Assembly (NCBI GenBank): GCA_900110595.1
Contig: FOEZ01000021.1
Coordinates: 1 to 64,000, forward strand
Origin: Arthrobacter sp. OV608
Lineage (GTDB): Bacteria; Actinomycetota; Actinomycetes; Actinomycetales; Micrococcaceae
Length of the DNA: 64,000 nucleotides
Direction: 5' to 3'
A program made the translations under genes and the position numbers. The notes under the pieces are model-generated. The model was not told where the DNA came from, searched no databases, and saw only the letters and a program-made list of their open reading frames with translations. Positions 8,405-18,126 of the stretch are shown one piece after another (position 1 is the first letter of the stretch; every line of letters begins with the position of its first letter).

Positions 8405-8442
8405 GCTGCCAGTCTAGAAGGGGAAAAGTTGCGCCGACGCAA

Positions 8443-8477
8443 ACGGCGGCCGTCCCCCAACAGGGGACAGCCGCCGT
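8443..8477 (-). terminator. Hairpin terminator after ndh
   Basis: A 15-bp stem with one mismatch (8443-8457 with 8463-8477) and a 5-nt loop lies 50 nt after the ndh stop on the minus strand. No long U run follows on the minus strand, so efficiency is uncertain. Confidence 0.6.
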
Positions 8478-8526
8478 CGTGCGTTAAGGCAGGGTGTTCA
8501 AACCCGTGCCCCAGGCAGAACCGGTG

Positions 8527-10008
8527 TTACTTGGCGTTGGCCGTAACGGCTTCCTTGGGATCAACCTTCGTCTTTTCCGCTGATCCTGCAGCGCCTGCCG
8601 GCGGCGCGGCGTCGACAGCAGGTGCGGCCGCGGGCTTGGGAGCCGGGGTGGCTGCTGCCACGAAGGCGCCGCGGGGGTTGTCCAGGTCCAGCAGCTGCGT
8701 GGTGTCGCGGCCGGCGAAGAAGGCGAGGATCCAGTTGAGGATCACACGGAACTTGCGCTCGAACGTGGGCATGGCCAGGCCGTGGTAGCCACGGTGTGCC
8801 AGCCAGGCGAGCCCGCCCTTGAGGCCAATGCTGCCCACGAGGTTGATGTTGGCAACACCCTTCCACTCGCCGAAGCCGGCAACGGCGCCCAGATTCTTGT
8901 GCTTGTAGTCCTTGAGCGGCTTGTCCCAGCGGGAGGCCCACAGGTTCTTGGCGAGGCGCTTGGCCTGGCGGAGTGCGTGCTGGGCGTTGGGGACGCAGGT
9001 GCCGTCCGGGAGGCCCTTGCCGGTGAGGTCCGGAACGGCAGCGATGTCGCCGGCAGCCCAGGCGTTGTCGATGATGCCTTCGTCACCGGCGATGCGCAGG
9101 TCCGGAAGGACACGCACGCGGCCGCGGGGCTCCAGCGGGAAGTCGGTGGAGCGGACCATGGGGTTGGCCTGCACGCCTGCGGTCCACACCAGGGTGTCCG
9201 CTTCGAATTCCTGGGCCGGGGACTTGTCCGGCAGGTTGATGAGCTTGAGGGTGCCTTCGGCGCTGTCCAGCGAGGTGTTCAGCAGCACCTCGATGCCGCG
9301 GCTGCGGAGGTGCTCCACAACCCATTCGGCCTGCTTGGCGGTAACTTCCGGCATGATCCGGCCCATGGCTTCGACCAGGACGAACCGGACTTCGTCCTGC
9401 TTGATGCGCGGGTTGTTGCGGACCGCGGCGCGGGCCAAGTCCTCCATCTCGGTGATGCACTCGATGCCGGCAAAACCGCCGCCCACCACTACGAAAGTGA
9501 GGGCCTTGGCGCGGGCAGCGGGGTCGGTCATGGTGGAGGCAAGTTCGATGCGCTGCAGGACCTTGTTGCGCAGGGCAACGGCTTCCTCGATGGTCTTCAG
9601 GCCAATACCCTTGTCCGCGAGGCCCTTGATGGGGAAGGTGCGGGTGATGGCGCCGGCGGCCAGGACGACGTCGAAATAGGGAACCTCGAAAGGTGCGCCG
9701 CCATCGGCCGGAGCCACTACCGCGGTGCGGTTTTCGTGGTCGATCGAGGTGACGCGGCCCTGGATCAGTTCGGTCTGCTGGAGGTGCTTGCGGTGGGAGA
9801 CCACGGCATGGCGGGCCTCGATGTTGCCACCGGCCACCTCGGGCAGGAACGGCTGGTAGGTCATGTAGGGCAGTGGATCCACGAGGGTGACGATGCCACC
9901 GGCATTCGCGATCTTCTTCTGCAATTTGAGTGCTACGTACAGGCCGACGTACCCGCCGCCGACGACGAGTACCCGGGGACGGTCCTGGAGCTCTGGGGTG
10001 GTTGCCAT
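8527..10008 (-). CDS. ndh: Type II NADH dehydrogenase (NAD(P)/FAD-dependent oxidoreductase)
   Basis: The protein is 493 aa from the ATG at 10006-10008; an in-frame GTG at 10044 would add 12 residues that look unlike the family. The FAD site (VLVVGGGYVGLYVALKLQ) opens the protein and a second nucleotide site (VVVGGGFAGIECITEM) lies near residue 170. The C-terminal region with FERKFRVILNWILAFF is the amphipathic segment by which NDH-2 enzymes attach to the membrane. It passes electrons from NADH to menaquinone without pumping protons. A Pro/Ala-rich tail of about 50 residues follows and is unusual in length. It could instead be a related quinone reductase, but NDH-2 fits best. Confidence 0.87.
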   Translation of the reverse strand: MATTPELQDRPRVLVVGGGYVGLYVALKLQKKIANAGGIVTLVDPLPYMTYQPFLPEVAGGNIEARHAVVSHRKHLQQTELIQGRVTSIDHENRTAVVAPADGGAPFEVPYFDVVLAAGAITRTFPIKGLADKGIGLKTIEEAVALRNKVLQRIELASTMTDPAARAKALTFVVVGGGFAGIECITEMEDLARAAVRNNPRIKQDEVRFVLVEAMGRIMPEVTAKQAEWVVEHLRSRGIEVLLNTSLDSAEGTLKLINLPDKSPAQEFEADTLVWTAGVQANPMVRSTDFPLEPRGRVRVLPDLRIAGDEGIIDNAWAAGDIAAVPDLTGKGLPDGTCVPNAQHALRQAKRLAKNLWASRWDKPLKDYKHKNLGAVAGFGEWKGVANINLVGSIGLKGGLAWLAHRGYHGLAMPTFERKFRVILNWILAFFAGRDTTQLLDLDNPRGAFVAAATPAPKPAAAPAVDAAPPAGAAGSAEKTKVDPKEAVTANAK

Positions 10009-10068
10009 AACTCCAAGGATACAGCAGTTTGTGAAAATCTTCACTAACTGCCAGGAAGGCTGCGGACC

Positions 10069-11454
10069 CTAGGTTTGCCTGCCCGAATCCACCCTGTCCA
10101 CCACCCCGGTATCGGGCTCCTCCCGCAGTTCACCCGGGTTCCTTGCGGCACGCCTCAGCTGGATGACCGCTGCCGCGATAATGGCCACAAACAGCAGGCC
10201 AAAACCGATCACGACGGCGGCGCCCAGGGCACTGTCCCGCTGGGAGGGAGCCTTCACTGCGGGCACCGTGGCCTCGGGCAGGGTGGATACTGCGCTGGGA
10301 ACCTCCGCGGTGGGCACGGGAGTGGGTGTGGCAAGGTTTCCGCGGCGGTGGACCCTGATCCATTCGGCGATGGAACCCAGCGGGTTGGCCGACACCTCAG
10401 GAACGTCGTCCTTGAGGGCTGCCTCGGCATTCAGCACCCCGAAACCGTAAAGGGGGTCCTTGCCGGGGGCGCCCGAGTCCTTGGCTGTGGCAACAATCCT
10501 GTTGATGACCTGCTTGGCGCTCATGTCCGGCCACTTGGACCGGATCAGCGCGGCTACCCCGGCAACTATGGGTGTGGAGCCTGAGGTTCCGGCCCATTCC
10601 GCGTAGCTGCCGCCGGGAACACCGCCCAGCAGGTTTTCGGCCGGCGCCGCAACGCCGATGCTGATGCCCTGCGAGGAGGCGTCAACAGACGCGGTTCCCT
10701 TACGGTCCAGTCCGGCCACGGTAAGGACGCCCGGGATAGTGGCAGGTGCGCCCACCTGGATGTTGCCGCCCACCCGGTTGCCGGCGGCGGCCACGATCAC
10801 CACGTCTTTTTGCTCGGCATAGAGGAAGGCGGCGTCCCAGCTCTGCGGCCACTGCGGAGTGGTGCTGCCAAGGGAGATGTTGATGACTTTGGCCCCGTTG
10901 TCCACGGCCCAGCGGACCGCTTCGGGGATCTGGTCCTGGTCACTCTTGCCGGAGGGGTTCGTTGAGCCAAGCCAGGTGGAGACCGAAAGGATCTGCGCTT
11001 CCGGAGCCACGCCCACGATTCCGTCCGGCGGAAGGCCTGCTGGTCCCGGTGATGGACTGGCTGTGGCATCGGCAGGCTGGTGTCCGCGTCCTGCAAGCAT
11101 GGTGGCCACCAGGGTGCCGTGTTCGGTCTTGGAGCCCACCACCTTTTGGCCATCGGGTTGCCCTGAGCCGGAAGCGTCGTAGCCGCCCACCACGGCGCCC
11201 TTGAGGTCAGGGTGCTTGGCGTCCACGCCGCTGTCGATCACCGCGACCTTCACGCCGGCGCCCTTGGAGACCTCCCAGGCCTTGGTGATTCCGGATTCAG
11301 CCAGCCAGTACTGCTTGTCGCGCCACTCGTCCGCCCGGGCATCGGGTGCGGTGAAGAGCCCTGTTCCGAGGCAGCAGGCGGCCAGGAGCAGTGCCAGCAG
11401 GGCCGCGCCGGCCCGCCCGAGCGGTGGCGTCTTCCCGGTTGCATGTTTCTGCAT
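10069..11454 (-). CDS. Membrane-anchored subtilisin-family serine protease, mycosin-like
   Basis: The 461-aa protein has a signal peptide (about residues 14-42), an S8 protease domain with the full triad (Asp in VAVIDSGVD, His in EHGTLVATM, Ser in GTSGSTPIVAGV), and a C-terminal membrane helix (about 410-435) followed by Arg-rich residues. This signal/protease/TM layout is that of mycosins (MycP), which act outside the cell at type VII secretion systems. No esx or ecc genes lie in the window. Instead it is the last gene of a run from eno through ppx, 6 nt after ppx, so it may be a general surface protease. Confidence 0.85.
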   Translation of the reverse strand: MQKHATGKTPPLGRAGAALLALLLAACCLGTGLFTAPDARADEWRDKQYWLAESGITKAWEVSKGAGVKVAVIDSGVDAKHPDLKGAVVGGYDASGSGQPDGQKVVGSKTEHGTLVATMLAGRGHQPADATASPSPGPAGLPPDGIVGVAPEAQILSVSTWLGSTNPSGKSDQDQIPEAVRWAVDNGAKVINISLGSTTPQWPQSWDAAFLYAEQKDVVIVAAAGNRVGGNIQVGAPATIPGVLTVAGLDRKGTASVDASSQGISIGVAAPAENLLGGVPGGSYAEWAGTSGSTPIVAGVAALIRSKWPDMSAKQVINRIVATAKDSGAPGKDPLYGFGVLNAEAALKDDVPEVSANPLGSIAEWIRVHRRGNLATPTPVPTAEVPSAVSTLPEATVPAVKAPSQRDSALGAAVVIGFGLLFVAIIAAAVIQLRRAARNPGELREEPDTGVVDRVDSGRQT

Positions 11455-11460
11455 GGGCGG

Positions 11461-12408
11461 TCAGCCGATGCTCAGGGCGATGCCGTCGAGGATGTCGTGT
11501 TCGCTCGCCGTGGCGGTGGTGATACGGCCTCCGGTCAGTTCGTGTAGCCGTTCGAGGATCCGGCCCCACACCAGTCCACCTGCGCCGATGACGTCCACCC
11601 GGCCAGGGTGCATGTAGGGCAGGGCGGCGCGGTCCGTGCGGTCCATGGCCAGCAGGTCGTTGGCGGCGGCGCGGACAGTATCCAGGGGCAGCTCGGTGCC
11701 GTGGATCGCGTCCGGCGAATATTCGGGCAGCCGCATGGCGTGCGCGGTAATGGTGGTGATGGAGCCGGCAACGCCGACGACGGCGGTAGCGCGTTCCAGC
11801 GGAACGTCCTGGCCCGCGCGGGCAATGGCGTTGTCCACATCGGCCTGGGCAGCCGCGATCTGTTCCGGCGTGGGCGGATCCTGGCGCAGGTGGCGTTCGG
11901 TGAGGCGGACGCATCCGATGTCCACCGATTTGGCGGCCGTGACCCCGGCCGCGGTGCCGAGGACGAACTCGGTGCTTCCGCCGCCGAGGTCCACCACCAG
12001 CACTTCCTGGCCGTCAAGGATGGGCAGGACGCTGCTGGCGCCGGCAAAGGACAGGGCGGCTTCCTCATCTCCCGTGATGACCTCGGGTTCCACGCCGAGG
12101 AGGGTACGGATGCCGTCAACGAAGACGTCCCGGTTCCGGGCGTCGCGGCTTGCCGAGGTGGCGACGAAGCGTACTTTGACCGCTTCGTGCTCCTTGATGA
12201 GCCGGGCGTAATCGGCGGTGGCTGCGAAGGTGCGTTCCAGGGCTTCGGGGGCCAGTTCGCCGGTGGCGTCCACGCCCTGGCCCAGCCGGACCACACGCAT
12301 TTCGCGCACAACGTCGGTGAGGGTGGTGGTGCCGTTGCTGCGCCCAATGTCCGCGATCAGGAGGCGGATGGAGTTGGTGCCGCAGTCGATGGCGGCGACG
12401 CGCGTCAC
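11461..12408 (-). CDS. ppx: Ppx/GppA family exopolyphosphatase
   Basis: The 315-aa protein belongs to the actin-like ASKHA phosphatases: the first phosphate loop is AIDCGTNSIRLLIAD at the N-terminus and the second is VVDLGGGSTEFVLG near residue 140. Such enzymes cut phosphate from polyphosphate or remove the 5' phosphate of pppGpp. The length matches the short actinobacterial Ppx type that lacks the C-terminal domain of the E. coli enzymes. Its start overlaps the stop of the DUF501 gene (ATGA), so the two are translationally coupled. Confidence 0.9.
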   Translation of the reverse strand: MTRVAAIDCGTNSIRLLIADIGRSNGTTTLTDVVREMRVVRLGQGVDATGELAPEALERTFAATADYARLIKEHEAVKVRFVATSASRDARNRDVFVDGIRTLLGVEPEVITGDEEAALSFAGASSVLPILDGQEVLVVDLGGGSTEFVLGTAAGVTAAKSVDIGCVRLTERHLRQDPPTPEQIAAAQADVDNAIARAGQDVPLERATAVVGVAGSITTITAHAMRLPEYSPDAIHGTELPLDTVRAAANDLLAMDRTDRAALPYMHPGRVDVIGAGGLVWGRILERLHELTGGRITTATASEHDILDGIALSIG

Positions 12409-13088
12409 TGGTCCGCCCCTGCAGTGCCGGCTGTGGTGCCGGAGGCCTTTCGGACGGGGGCGGGCCGGCCCACGATGTCAGGCAGCCCCTGCGGGCCGTG
12501 GCGGCTCAGGTCCTTGGAGGGCGCCTCCCCGGAGGTGTCCCATGCCCCGCCGCAGTAGCACCTGTCCGCGGTCCACCACTCGCTGATGGCGGTGATGGCC
12601 TGGTCTCCGAGGGGGTTGACCCCGGGACCGGCGGCCAGCGAGTGGCCCACCAGGACGTGGAGGCATTTGACCCGGGTGGGCATGCCTCCGGCGGAGATAC
12701 CGTCGATTTCAGGAACTGCACCGATGCCTGAACGCTCACCGATGGCAGCGCGGGCGGCCAGGTATGCCTCATGGGCGCCACGGTGGGCAGCGGCCAGTTC
12801 CTCGTCGCCGGCAAGCTGGTCATTCATCTCATTCATCACTCCTGCCGCTTCCAGCCTGGAGACGGCGGAGGTGATGACGGGGTGCGTGAGGTAAAAGGTG
12901 GTGGGGAAGGGTGTGCCGTTGCCCAGCCGCGGAGCGGTGGCCGCCACCAGCGGGTTGCCGCAGACGCACCGTGCAGGAATTTCCACTACGTCACGGACCG
13001 GCCGTCCCAGTTGGCGGCTCAGTACTTCCAGGTCCTGCGGTGATGGTTGGCGGGATTCGTCCCGGGCGGCTGCCGTGTAGGGTTCCAC
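12405..13088 (-). CDS. DUF501 domain protein
   Basis: I take the GTG at 13086-13088 as start (227 aa); the frame stays open further upstream but runs into ftsB and the extra residues are unlike the family. The conserved features of DUF501 are present: Cys pair in ARCVCGNPLV, the FPTTFYLTHP segment near residue 60, and KCLHVLVGHSLAAGP toward the end. The function is unknown. The conserved Cys and His could bind a metal, which is inference. The order ftsB-DUF501-ppx is common in actinobacteria and suggests a link to the envelope or phosphate stress. Confidence 0.85.
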   Translation of the reverse strand: MEPYTAAARDESRQPSPQDLEVLSRQLGRPVRDVVEIPARCVCGNPLVAATAPRLGNGTPFPTTFYLTHPVITSAVSRLEAAGVMNEMNDQLAGDEELAAAHRGAHEAYLAARAAIGERSGIGAVPEIDGISAGGMPTRVKCLHVLVGHSLAAGPGVNPLGDQAITAISEWWTADRCYCGGAWDTSGEAPSKDLSRHGPQGLPDIVGRPAPVRKASGTTAGTAGADQ

Positions 13089-13116
13089 TGTCGCTGGCCG
13101 TCCTTCCTGTTGCTGT

Positions 13117-13815
13117 TCAGTCTGTGGCCGCGCGCGTGATGGACTCCCACAGGGAATCCACCCACGGCAGATCGGCGGGGTCTTGTGCTGCTGCACCGGT
13201 CTGGCTATCGGTTTCTCCGGCCGGCAGATCGCTGCCGAAGACCCAGTAGCCGGTTTCACCCGGCATAACCATGTTAATGCGGTCGCGGGCCTGCTGTTTC
13301 ACGTAGTTGGGGTCCTGCCAGCGGGAGACCTGCTGCCGCAGGCTGTTGCCTTCGGCCTCACGGGCAGCGATATCGGCGTTCAGGGCCGCTATTTCGGCCC
13401 TCTTGTCGAAGAAGATCTTCACCGTGGGCGCCAGCATGATGGTGATGGCAATCATGACTACAGCCAGCGCGAGCATCCGTCCGGAGAACGCCTTGGCCGG
13501 TACGGGCTGCTGCTCCTCCGCCAGGTCTGTGCCGGCCCTCCGGGAGGCGCCGTGGGCGCCGGTACCCTTCCCGCCGCCGTCGGACGTTTTTGCAGACCCC
13601 CTTGCCGAAGGGGGCCGCGATGAGTTGTCCGCTCCCGCTGTACGGTGGCCGGCCTGCGCGTTTCCCGATACATCATGGCTGGCAGCAGCGGCTCCCGGCT
13701 TTCCCTTGGCCGAACCAAAATCAGCGCGGATGACGTCGGCGGTCTCGTGGTCCGCCTGTGTGGTGCCCTGGCGGGCTGTGGCAACCTTGGGAACTTTGGG
13801 ACGGCGGGTAGCCAT
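13117..13815 (-). CDS. FtsB/DivIC-type septum formation initiator
   Basis: The protein is 232 aa from the ATG at 13813-13815, which has AGGAG 4-5 nt upstream (the frame runs 30 codons further without one). A long Lys/Arg/Ala/Gly-rich cytoplasmic part covers residues 1 to about 105. One membrane helix (about 110-130), then a short coiled coil (about 130-165) and the family signature WQDPNYVKQQARDRINMVMP follow. FtsB/DivIC proteins join FtsL and FtsQ in the division complex. The extended basic head is typical of actinobacteria. It is followed by DUF501 after 28 nt. Confidence 0.88.
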   Translation of the reverse strand: MATRRPKVPKVATARQGTTQADHETADVIRADFGSAKGKPGAAAASHDVSGNAQAGHRTAGADNSSRPPSARGSAKTSDGGGKGTGAHGASRRAGTDLAEEQQPVPAKAFSGRMLALAVVMIAITIMLAPTVKIFFDKRAEIAALNADIAAREAEGNSLRQQVSRWQDPNYVKQQARDRINMVMPGETGYWVFGSDLPAGETDSQTGAAAQDPADLPWVDSLWESITRAATD

Positions 13816-13886
13816 GACACTCCTGAAACGCGCAGCCTGCCTGGGGCCGCCACTTTTTTGGGCTGGAACAATGCCGAAACAACAAC

Positions 13887-13916
13887 GGTGGCTATGGTCT
13901 TTCAACCATAGCCACC
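13887..13916 (-). terminator. Terminator of eno
   Basis: A perfect 12-bp stem (13887-13898 with 13905-13916) with a 6-nt loop lies 21 nt after the enolase stop. On the minus strand GTTGTTGTTTCG follows, a usable U-rich tail. It separates eno from ftsB, so ftsB needs its own promoter or read-through. Confidence 0.78.
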
Positions 13917-13937
13917 GGTGATTGGTTTACGCGGCTA

Positions 13938-15218
<1,281 letters not shown>

Positions 15219-15351
15219 GAATTTGCTCCTTATGGGCGATTAACGGGGAAAATACAGCTGAAAACTCGACGTACTCGTCAGGGACCAGCGTAGTCGAGAG
15301 TGGTCCGGGTTACGGAAACCTATCCAGCCCCCGGACGTCATGATGATGCGG

Positions 15352-16104
15352 TTAACTCTGTTGGTGCTGCCGGGGGTTGTGCTGCTGGTAGTCCCGAACT
15401 GCGCCGCGGAGGGCGCGTTCGGCGTCGAATCCGCTGGCATGGGCGGAACGGACGACGGCGAGCAGCAGGCCGCCGAGTTCTTCTTCCGTTTCCGGAATGG
15501 GAGCCCCGGCAGGCAGGTCGACGCCGGCCCTTGCAGCGCGGTCGATGGACTTCTGCGCCCGCGCCAGTGCCGGCAGGGCCAGCGGGATCCCTTCGAACGG
15601 ATCCGTGCGCTGTGGCCGCTCTGCCCGTTTCACGGCATCCCATTTCTGCACGATCTCATCAACCGTCGCGGGGAAGCTGTCCTGCAGGGACCCGTCCGGG
15701 CGGAACACGTGAGGGTTGCGCCGGACCATTTTGGCACTCAGGCCGCGGGCCACGTCGTCGAACTTAAAGGCGCCGCGTTCCTCGGCGAGGCGGGCATGGA
15801 GGACCACCTGAAGCAGGACGTCGCCCAGCTCACCGAGCAGTTCGGCGTCGAAGTGCTGCTCCCACGCGGTTCCGCCTGAAGTTCCTGCCTCAATGGTCTC
15901 AGCCACCTCGAAGGCCTCCTCGAGGAGATACTCCACGAGGGACCCATGTGTCAGGGCGCCCATCCAGGGGCAGTGCTCGCGCAGGGCGGCGATCCTCCCC
16001 AGCAGCTCCCCGAGCTCGCAAGCTCGCTCGGGTCCCCCTGCTGCTGTGGGCCCACCTCGCAGCTCCCCCGTCGGGGAGCTGCCGGCCGCCTGCTCGTTAG
16101 CCAA
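15352..16104 (-). CDS. mazG: MazG-family nucleotide pyrophosphohydrolase
   Basis: The 250-aa protein has the metal-binding EExxE motif (LLEEAFEVAETIE, near residue 63) and the second acidic motif ELGDVLLQ near residue 92, both needed for hydrolysis of nucleoside triphosphates to monophosphate and pyrophosphate. Family homology begins near residue 31 (LGELLGRIAALREHCPW). Residues 7-34 are encoded by a palindromic repeat element (16002-16082), so this head is probably not part of the ancestral protein. The start overlaps the add stop by 8 nt. A role in clearing damaged nucleotides fits the neighbouring salvage genes. Confidence 0.88.
   Translation of the reverse strand: MANEQAAGSSPTGELRGGPTAAGGPERACELGELLGRIAALREHCPWMGALTHGSLVEYLLEEAFEVAETIEAGTSGGTAWEQHFDAELLGELGDVLLQVVLHARLAEERGAFKFDDVARGLSAKMVRRNPHVFRPDGSLQDSFPATVDEIVQKWDAVKRAERPQRTDPFEGIPLALPALARAQKSIDRAARAGVDLPAGAPIPETEEELGGLLLAVVRSAHASGFDAERALRGAVRDYQQHNPRQHQQS
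16002..16082. repeat. Nested palindromic element inside the 5' end of mazG
   Basis: A perfect 10-bp hairpin, GCAGCTCCCC (16059-16068) with GGGGAGCTGC (16073-16082), is combined with another copy of GCAGCTCCCC at 16002-16011; the outer arms 16002-16013 and 16071-16082 form a 12-bp inverted repeat. Between them CGAGCT/AGCTCG (16011-16016 and 16021-16026) forms a third small stem. This looks like a REP-type miniature repeat that entered the gene in frame. No second copy is visible in this window. Confidence 0.5.
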
Positions 16105-17233
16105 GGTTTGCGTAAGCGTCGTTGATGTACTCCACCAGCGCTTCCTTCTCCTCCAGCGGCAGGAAGGATGCCTCGGCGGCGTTCAGCGTCAGTTCCAGGA
16201 GATCATCGAGGTCGTAGTCGAAGGTTTCCACCAGCAGTTCGAACTCGTCGGTCAGCGTCACGCCGCTCATCAGCCGGTTGTCGGTGTTGATGGTGACGTT
16301 GAAGCCCAGCTGGTAGAGCATGTCCAGCGGGTGGCTTTCGATGCCCTCGCCGAACCCGGAGATGGCGCCGGTCTGGAGGTTCGAGGACGGGCAGATTTCC
16401 AGGGCGATGCCGCGGTCCCGGACCCAGCTGGAGAGGTCGCCCAGGGTCACCAGGCCGATGGTGTCCTCGGTGTCCTCGTCGTCGTCGAACTCCACCATGA
16501 TGTCCTCGGCGATGCGGACGCCGTGGCCCAGGCGCAGGGCCCGGCCGTCCACGAGGGCGGACTGGATGCTGTCCAGGCCTGCTGCCTCGCCTGCGTGCAC
16601 GGTGGCCGGGAAGTTGTGCTGGGCCAGGTAGGTGAACGCGTCCCGGAAACGGGAAGGCAGGAAGCCGTCTTCGGCCCCGGCCATGTCAAAACCCACCGCA
16701 CCCTTGTTCCGGTGGCGGACCGCCAGTTCGGCAATCTCCTGGCCGCGGTCGGCATGGCGCATTGCGGTGATGAGCTGGCCCACCTGAATTTCGCGTCCGG
16801 TCTCCCCCACTGCCTCGACGCCGGCCTCCAGGCCATCCTGCACGGCCTCCACTGCTTCATCCAGGCTGAGGCCCTTCTGCAGGTGCTGCTCCGGAGCCCA
16901 CCGCACTTCGCCGTACACCACACCGTCATCAGCGAGGTCCTCAACGAATTCCTTGGCAACCCGGAACAGGCCTTCGGCGGTCTGCATCACAGCAACCGTG
17001 TGGTCAAAAGTTTCAAGGTAACGGACCAGGGAGCCGGAGTCAGCGGACTCACGGAACCACTGGCCCAGCGCCACGGGATCGGTGGATGGAAGGGTGTGCC
17101 CAACGGCCTCGGCCAGTTCGATGATGGTTGCCGGACGGAGTCCTCCGTCCAGGTGGTCGTGAAGGGACACCTTGGGCAGGCTCTTCAGGTCAAAATCGAT
17201 GGCAGGGGCAGCGTCAACAATAGGCTCAGTCAC
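16097..17233 (-). CDS. add: Adenosine deaminase
   Basis: The 378-aa protein deaminates adenosine or deoxyadenosine to inosine. The zinc site HDHLDGG is near residue 25, the substrate and zinc segment VHAGEA near 203, GHGVRI near 235, CPSSN near 265 and NTDN near 300. In the last motif an Asn replaces the second Asp of the classical NTDD; the first Asp, the catalytic one, is kept. The GTG at 17231-17233 has AAGGTGG upstream, part of a small hairpin. It belongs with cdd, deoA and the nucleoside transporter upstream. Confidence 0.93.
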   Translation of the reverse strand: MTEPIVDAAPAIDFDLKSLPKVSLHDHLDGGLRPATIIELAEAVGHTLPSTDPVALGQWFRESADSGSLVRYLETFDHTVAVMQTAEGLFRVAKEFVEDLADDGVVYGEVRWAPEQHLQKGLSLDEAVEAVQDGLEAGVEAVGETGREIQVGQLITAMRHADRGQEIAELAVRHRNKGAVGFDMAGAEDGFLPSRFRDAFTYLAQHNFPATVHAGEAAGLDSIQSALVDGRALRLGHGVRIAEDIMVEFDDDEDTEDTIGLVTLGDLSSWVRDRGIALEICPSSNLQTGAISGFGEGIESHPLDMLYQLGFNVTINTDNRLMSGVTLTDEFELLVETFDYDLDDLLELTLNAAEASFLPLEEKEALVEYINDAYANLG

Positions 17234-17236
17234 GTT

Positions 17237-17252
17237 CCCACCTTAGGGTGGG
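17237..17252 (-). promoter_or_regulatory. Small hairpin covering the add ribosome binding site
   Basis: CCCACC (17237-17242) and GGTGGG (17247-17252) form a perfect 6-bp stem with a 4-nt loop. The right arm as read on the minus strand holds the AAGGTGG that serves the add GTG start, so the stem could hold the site closed. It could also be chance. Confidence 0.3.
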
Positions 17253-17260
17253 CAGGGCTT

Positions 17261-18001
17261 CTATGCCAGCCGCTCCGTGGCCGCATGCTCGCCGTCCCCG
17301 GCCGCTGGAGCAAGCAACTCCGCGGTCCCCGGATTCGGCTTCGTGGCACCGGAGCGGCCGCCGTCGAGCCACTCGTCCACTTCTTCGGCGTCGTTGCGGG
17401 CGAGGTGCTTATGCCACAACCTGAGCAGGTGGTCGAGGAGGACACCAAGCACGATGGCGAACACCACGGCGATGCCGGCACTGAGCAAGGGGTTGTTGTG
17501 CAGCCACGGGAAGGAACTGGCCAGCACGCCGATGCCGATGGAGTACCCCACCCAGGTGATGCAGGCGAAGGCGTCCAGCAGGAAGAAGCGGCGGTGGGAG
17601 AAGCCTGTGCTTCCGGCGACGTAATTGACCGCCACCCGGCCCCAGGGAATGTAACGGGCAGTGAAAATCAGCACGGCGCCGCGCTTGTCCAGCTCGTAGC
17701 GCGCCCAGCCGAAAGCCTTCTGGACCTTGGGCCGGCGCATCCACTTCCACCGGTTCAGGCCAATCCGGCGTCCAAGCATAAAGGCCATGTTGTCGCCCGC
17801 GATGGCGCCCACCAGAGCGGTGAAACCGAGGATCCACAGGTTGGGTTCGCCGCTGTGCCGGGAGAACGCCGCAAGGGCCACGATAAGGGTCTCGCTGGGG
17901 ACCACCATGGCGAAGCCGTCCACAAAGAAAAACACCAACAGGACCGGGTAAATCCACCACTGGCCCGCTGCATGGAGCACGGCCTCATTAATAAACTCCA
18001 C
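17261..18001 (-). CDS. DedA family membrane protein (first copy)
   Basis: The 246-aa protein has about five hydrophobic segments and the DedA signature region TARYIPWGRVAVNYVAGSTG near residue 112, plus the conserved acidic start FFFVDGFAMVVPSETL. DedA/VTT proteins act as lipid scramblases or flippases for undecaprenyl phosphate and phosphatidylethanolamine-type lipids. The C-terminal 45 residues are hydrophilic. Start GTG at 17999-18001 has AGGAGC 7-8 nt upstream. A second DedA gene lies just upstream, about 35% alike by eye. Confidence 0.88.
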   Translation of the reverse strand: MEFINEAVLHAAGQWWIYPVLLVFFFVDGFAMVVPSETLIVALAAFSRHSGEPNLWILGFTALVGAIAGDNMAFMLGRRIGLNRWKWMRRPKVQKAFGWARYELDKRGAVLIFTARYIPWGRVAVNYVAGSTGFSHRRFFLLDAFACITWVGYSIGIGVLASSFPWLHNNPLLSAGIAVVFAIVLGVLLDHLLRLWHKHLARNDAEEVDEWLDGGRSGATKPNPGTAELLAPAAGDGEHAATERLA

Positions 18002-18126
18002 GCAGTCTTGCTCCTATGCAACCTGGCGCAGCCGGAAGTGACGCAGCCAAAGCGGAAATCGTTCCTAAGTGTCCCACGGCCAAGGCGCTGTTCGCTACGC
18101 CCCTGCCTGCCCGAACAACGCTTCAA

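Noticed and set aside
10069..13088. Possible type VII secretion locus around the mycosin-like protease
   Set aside because: Neighbours are ppx and DUF501; no WXG100-type small proteins or EccC-type ATPase are present.
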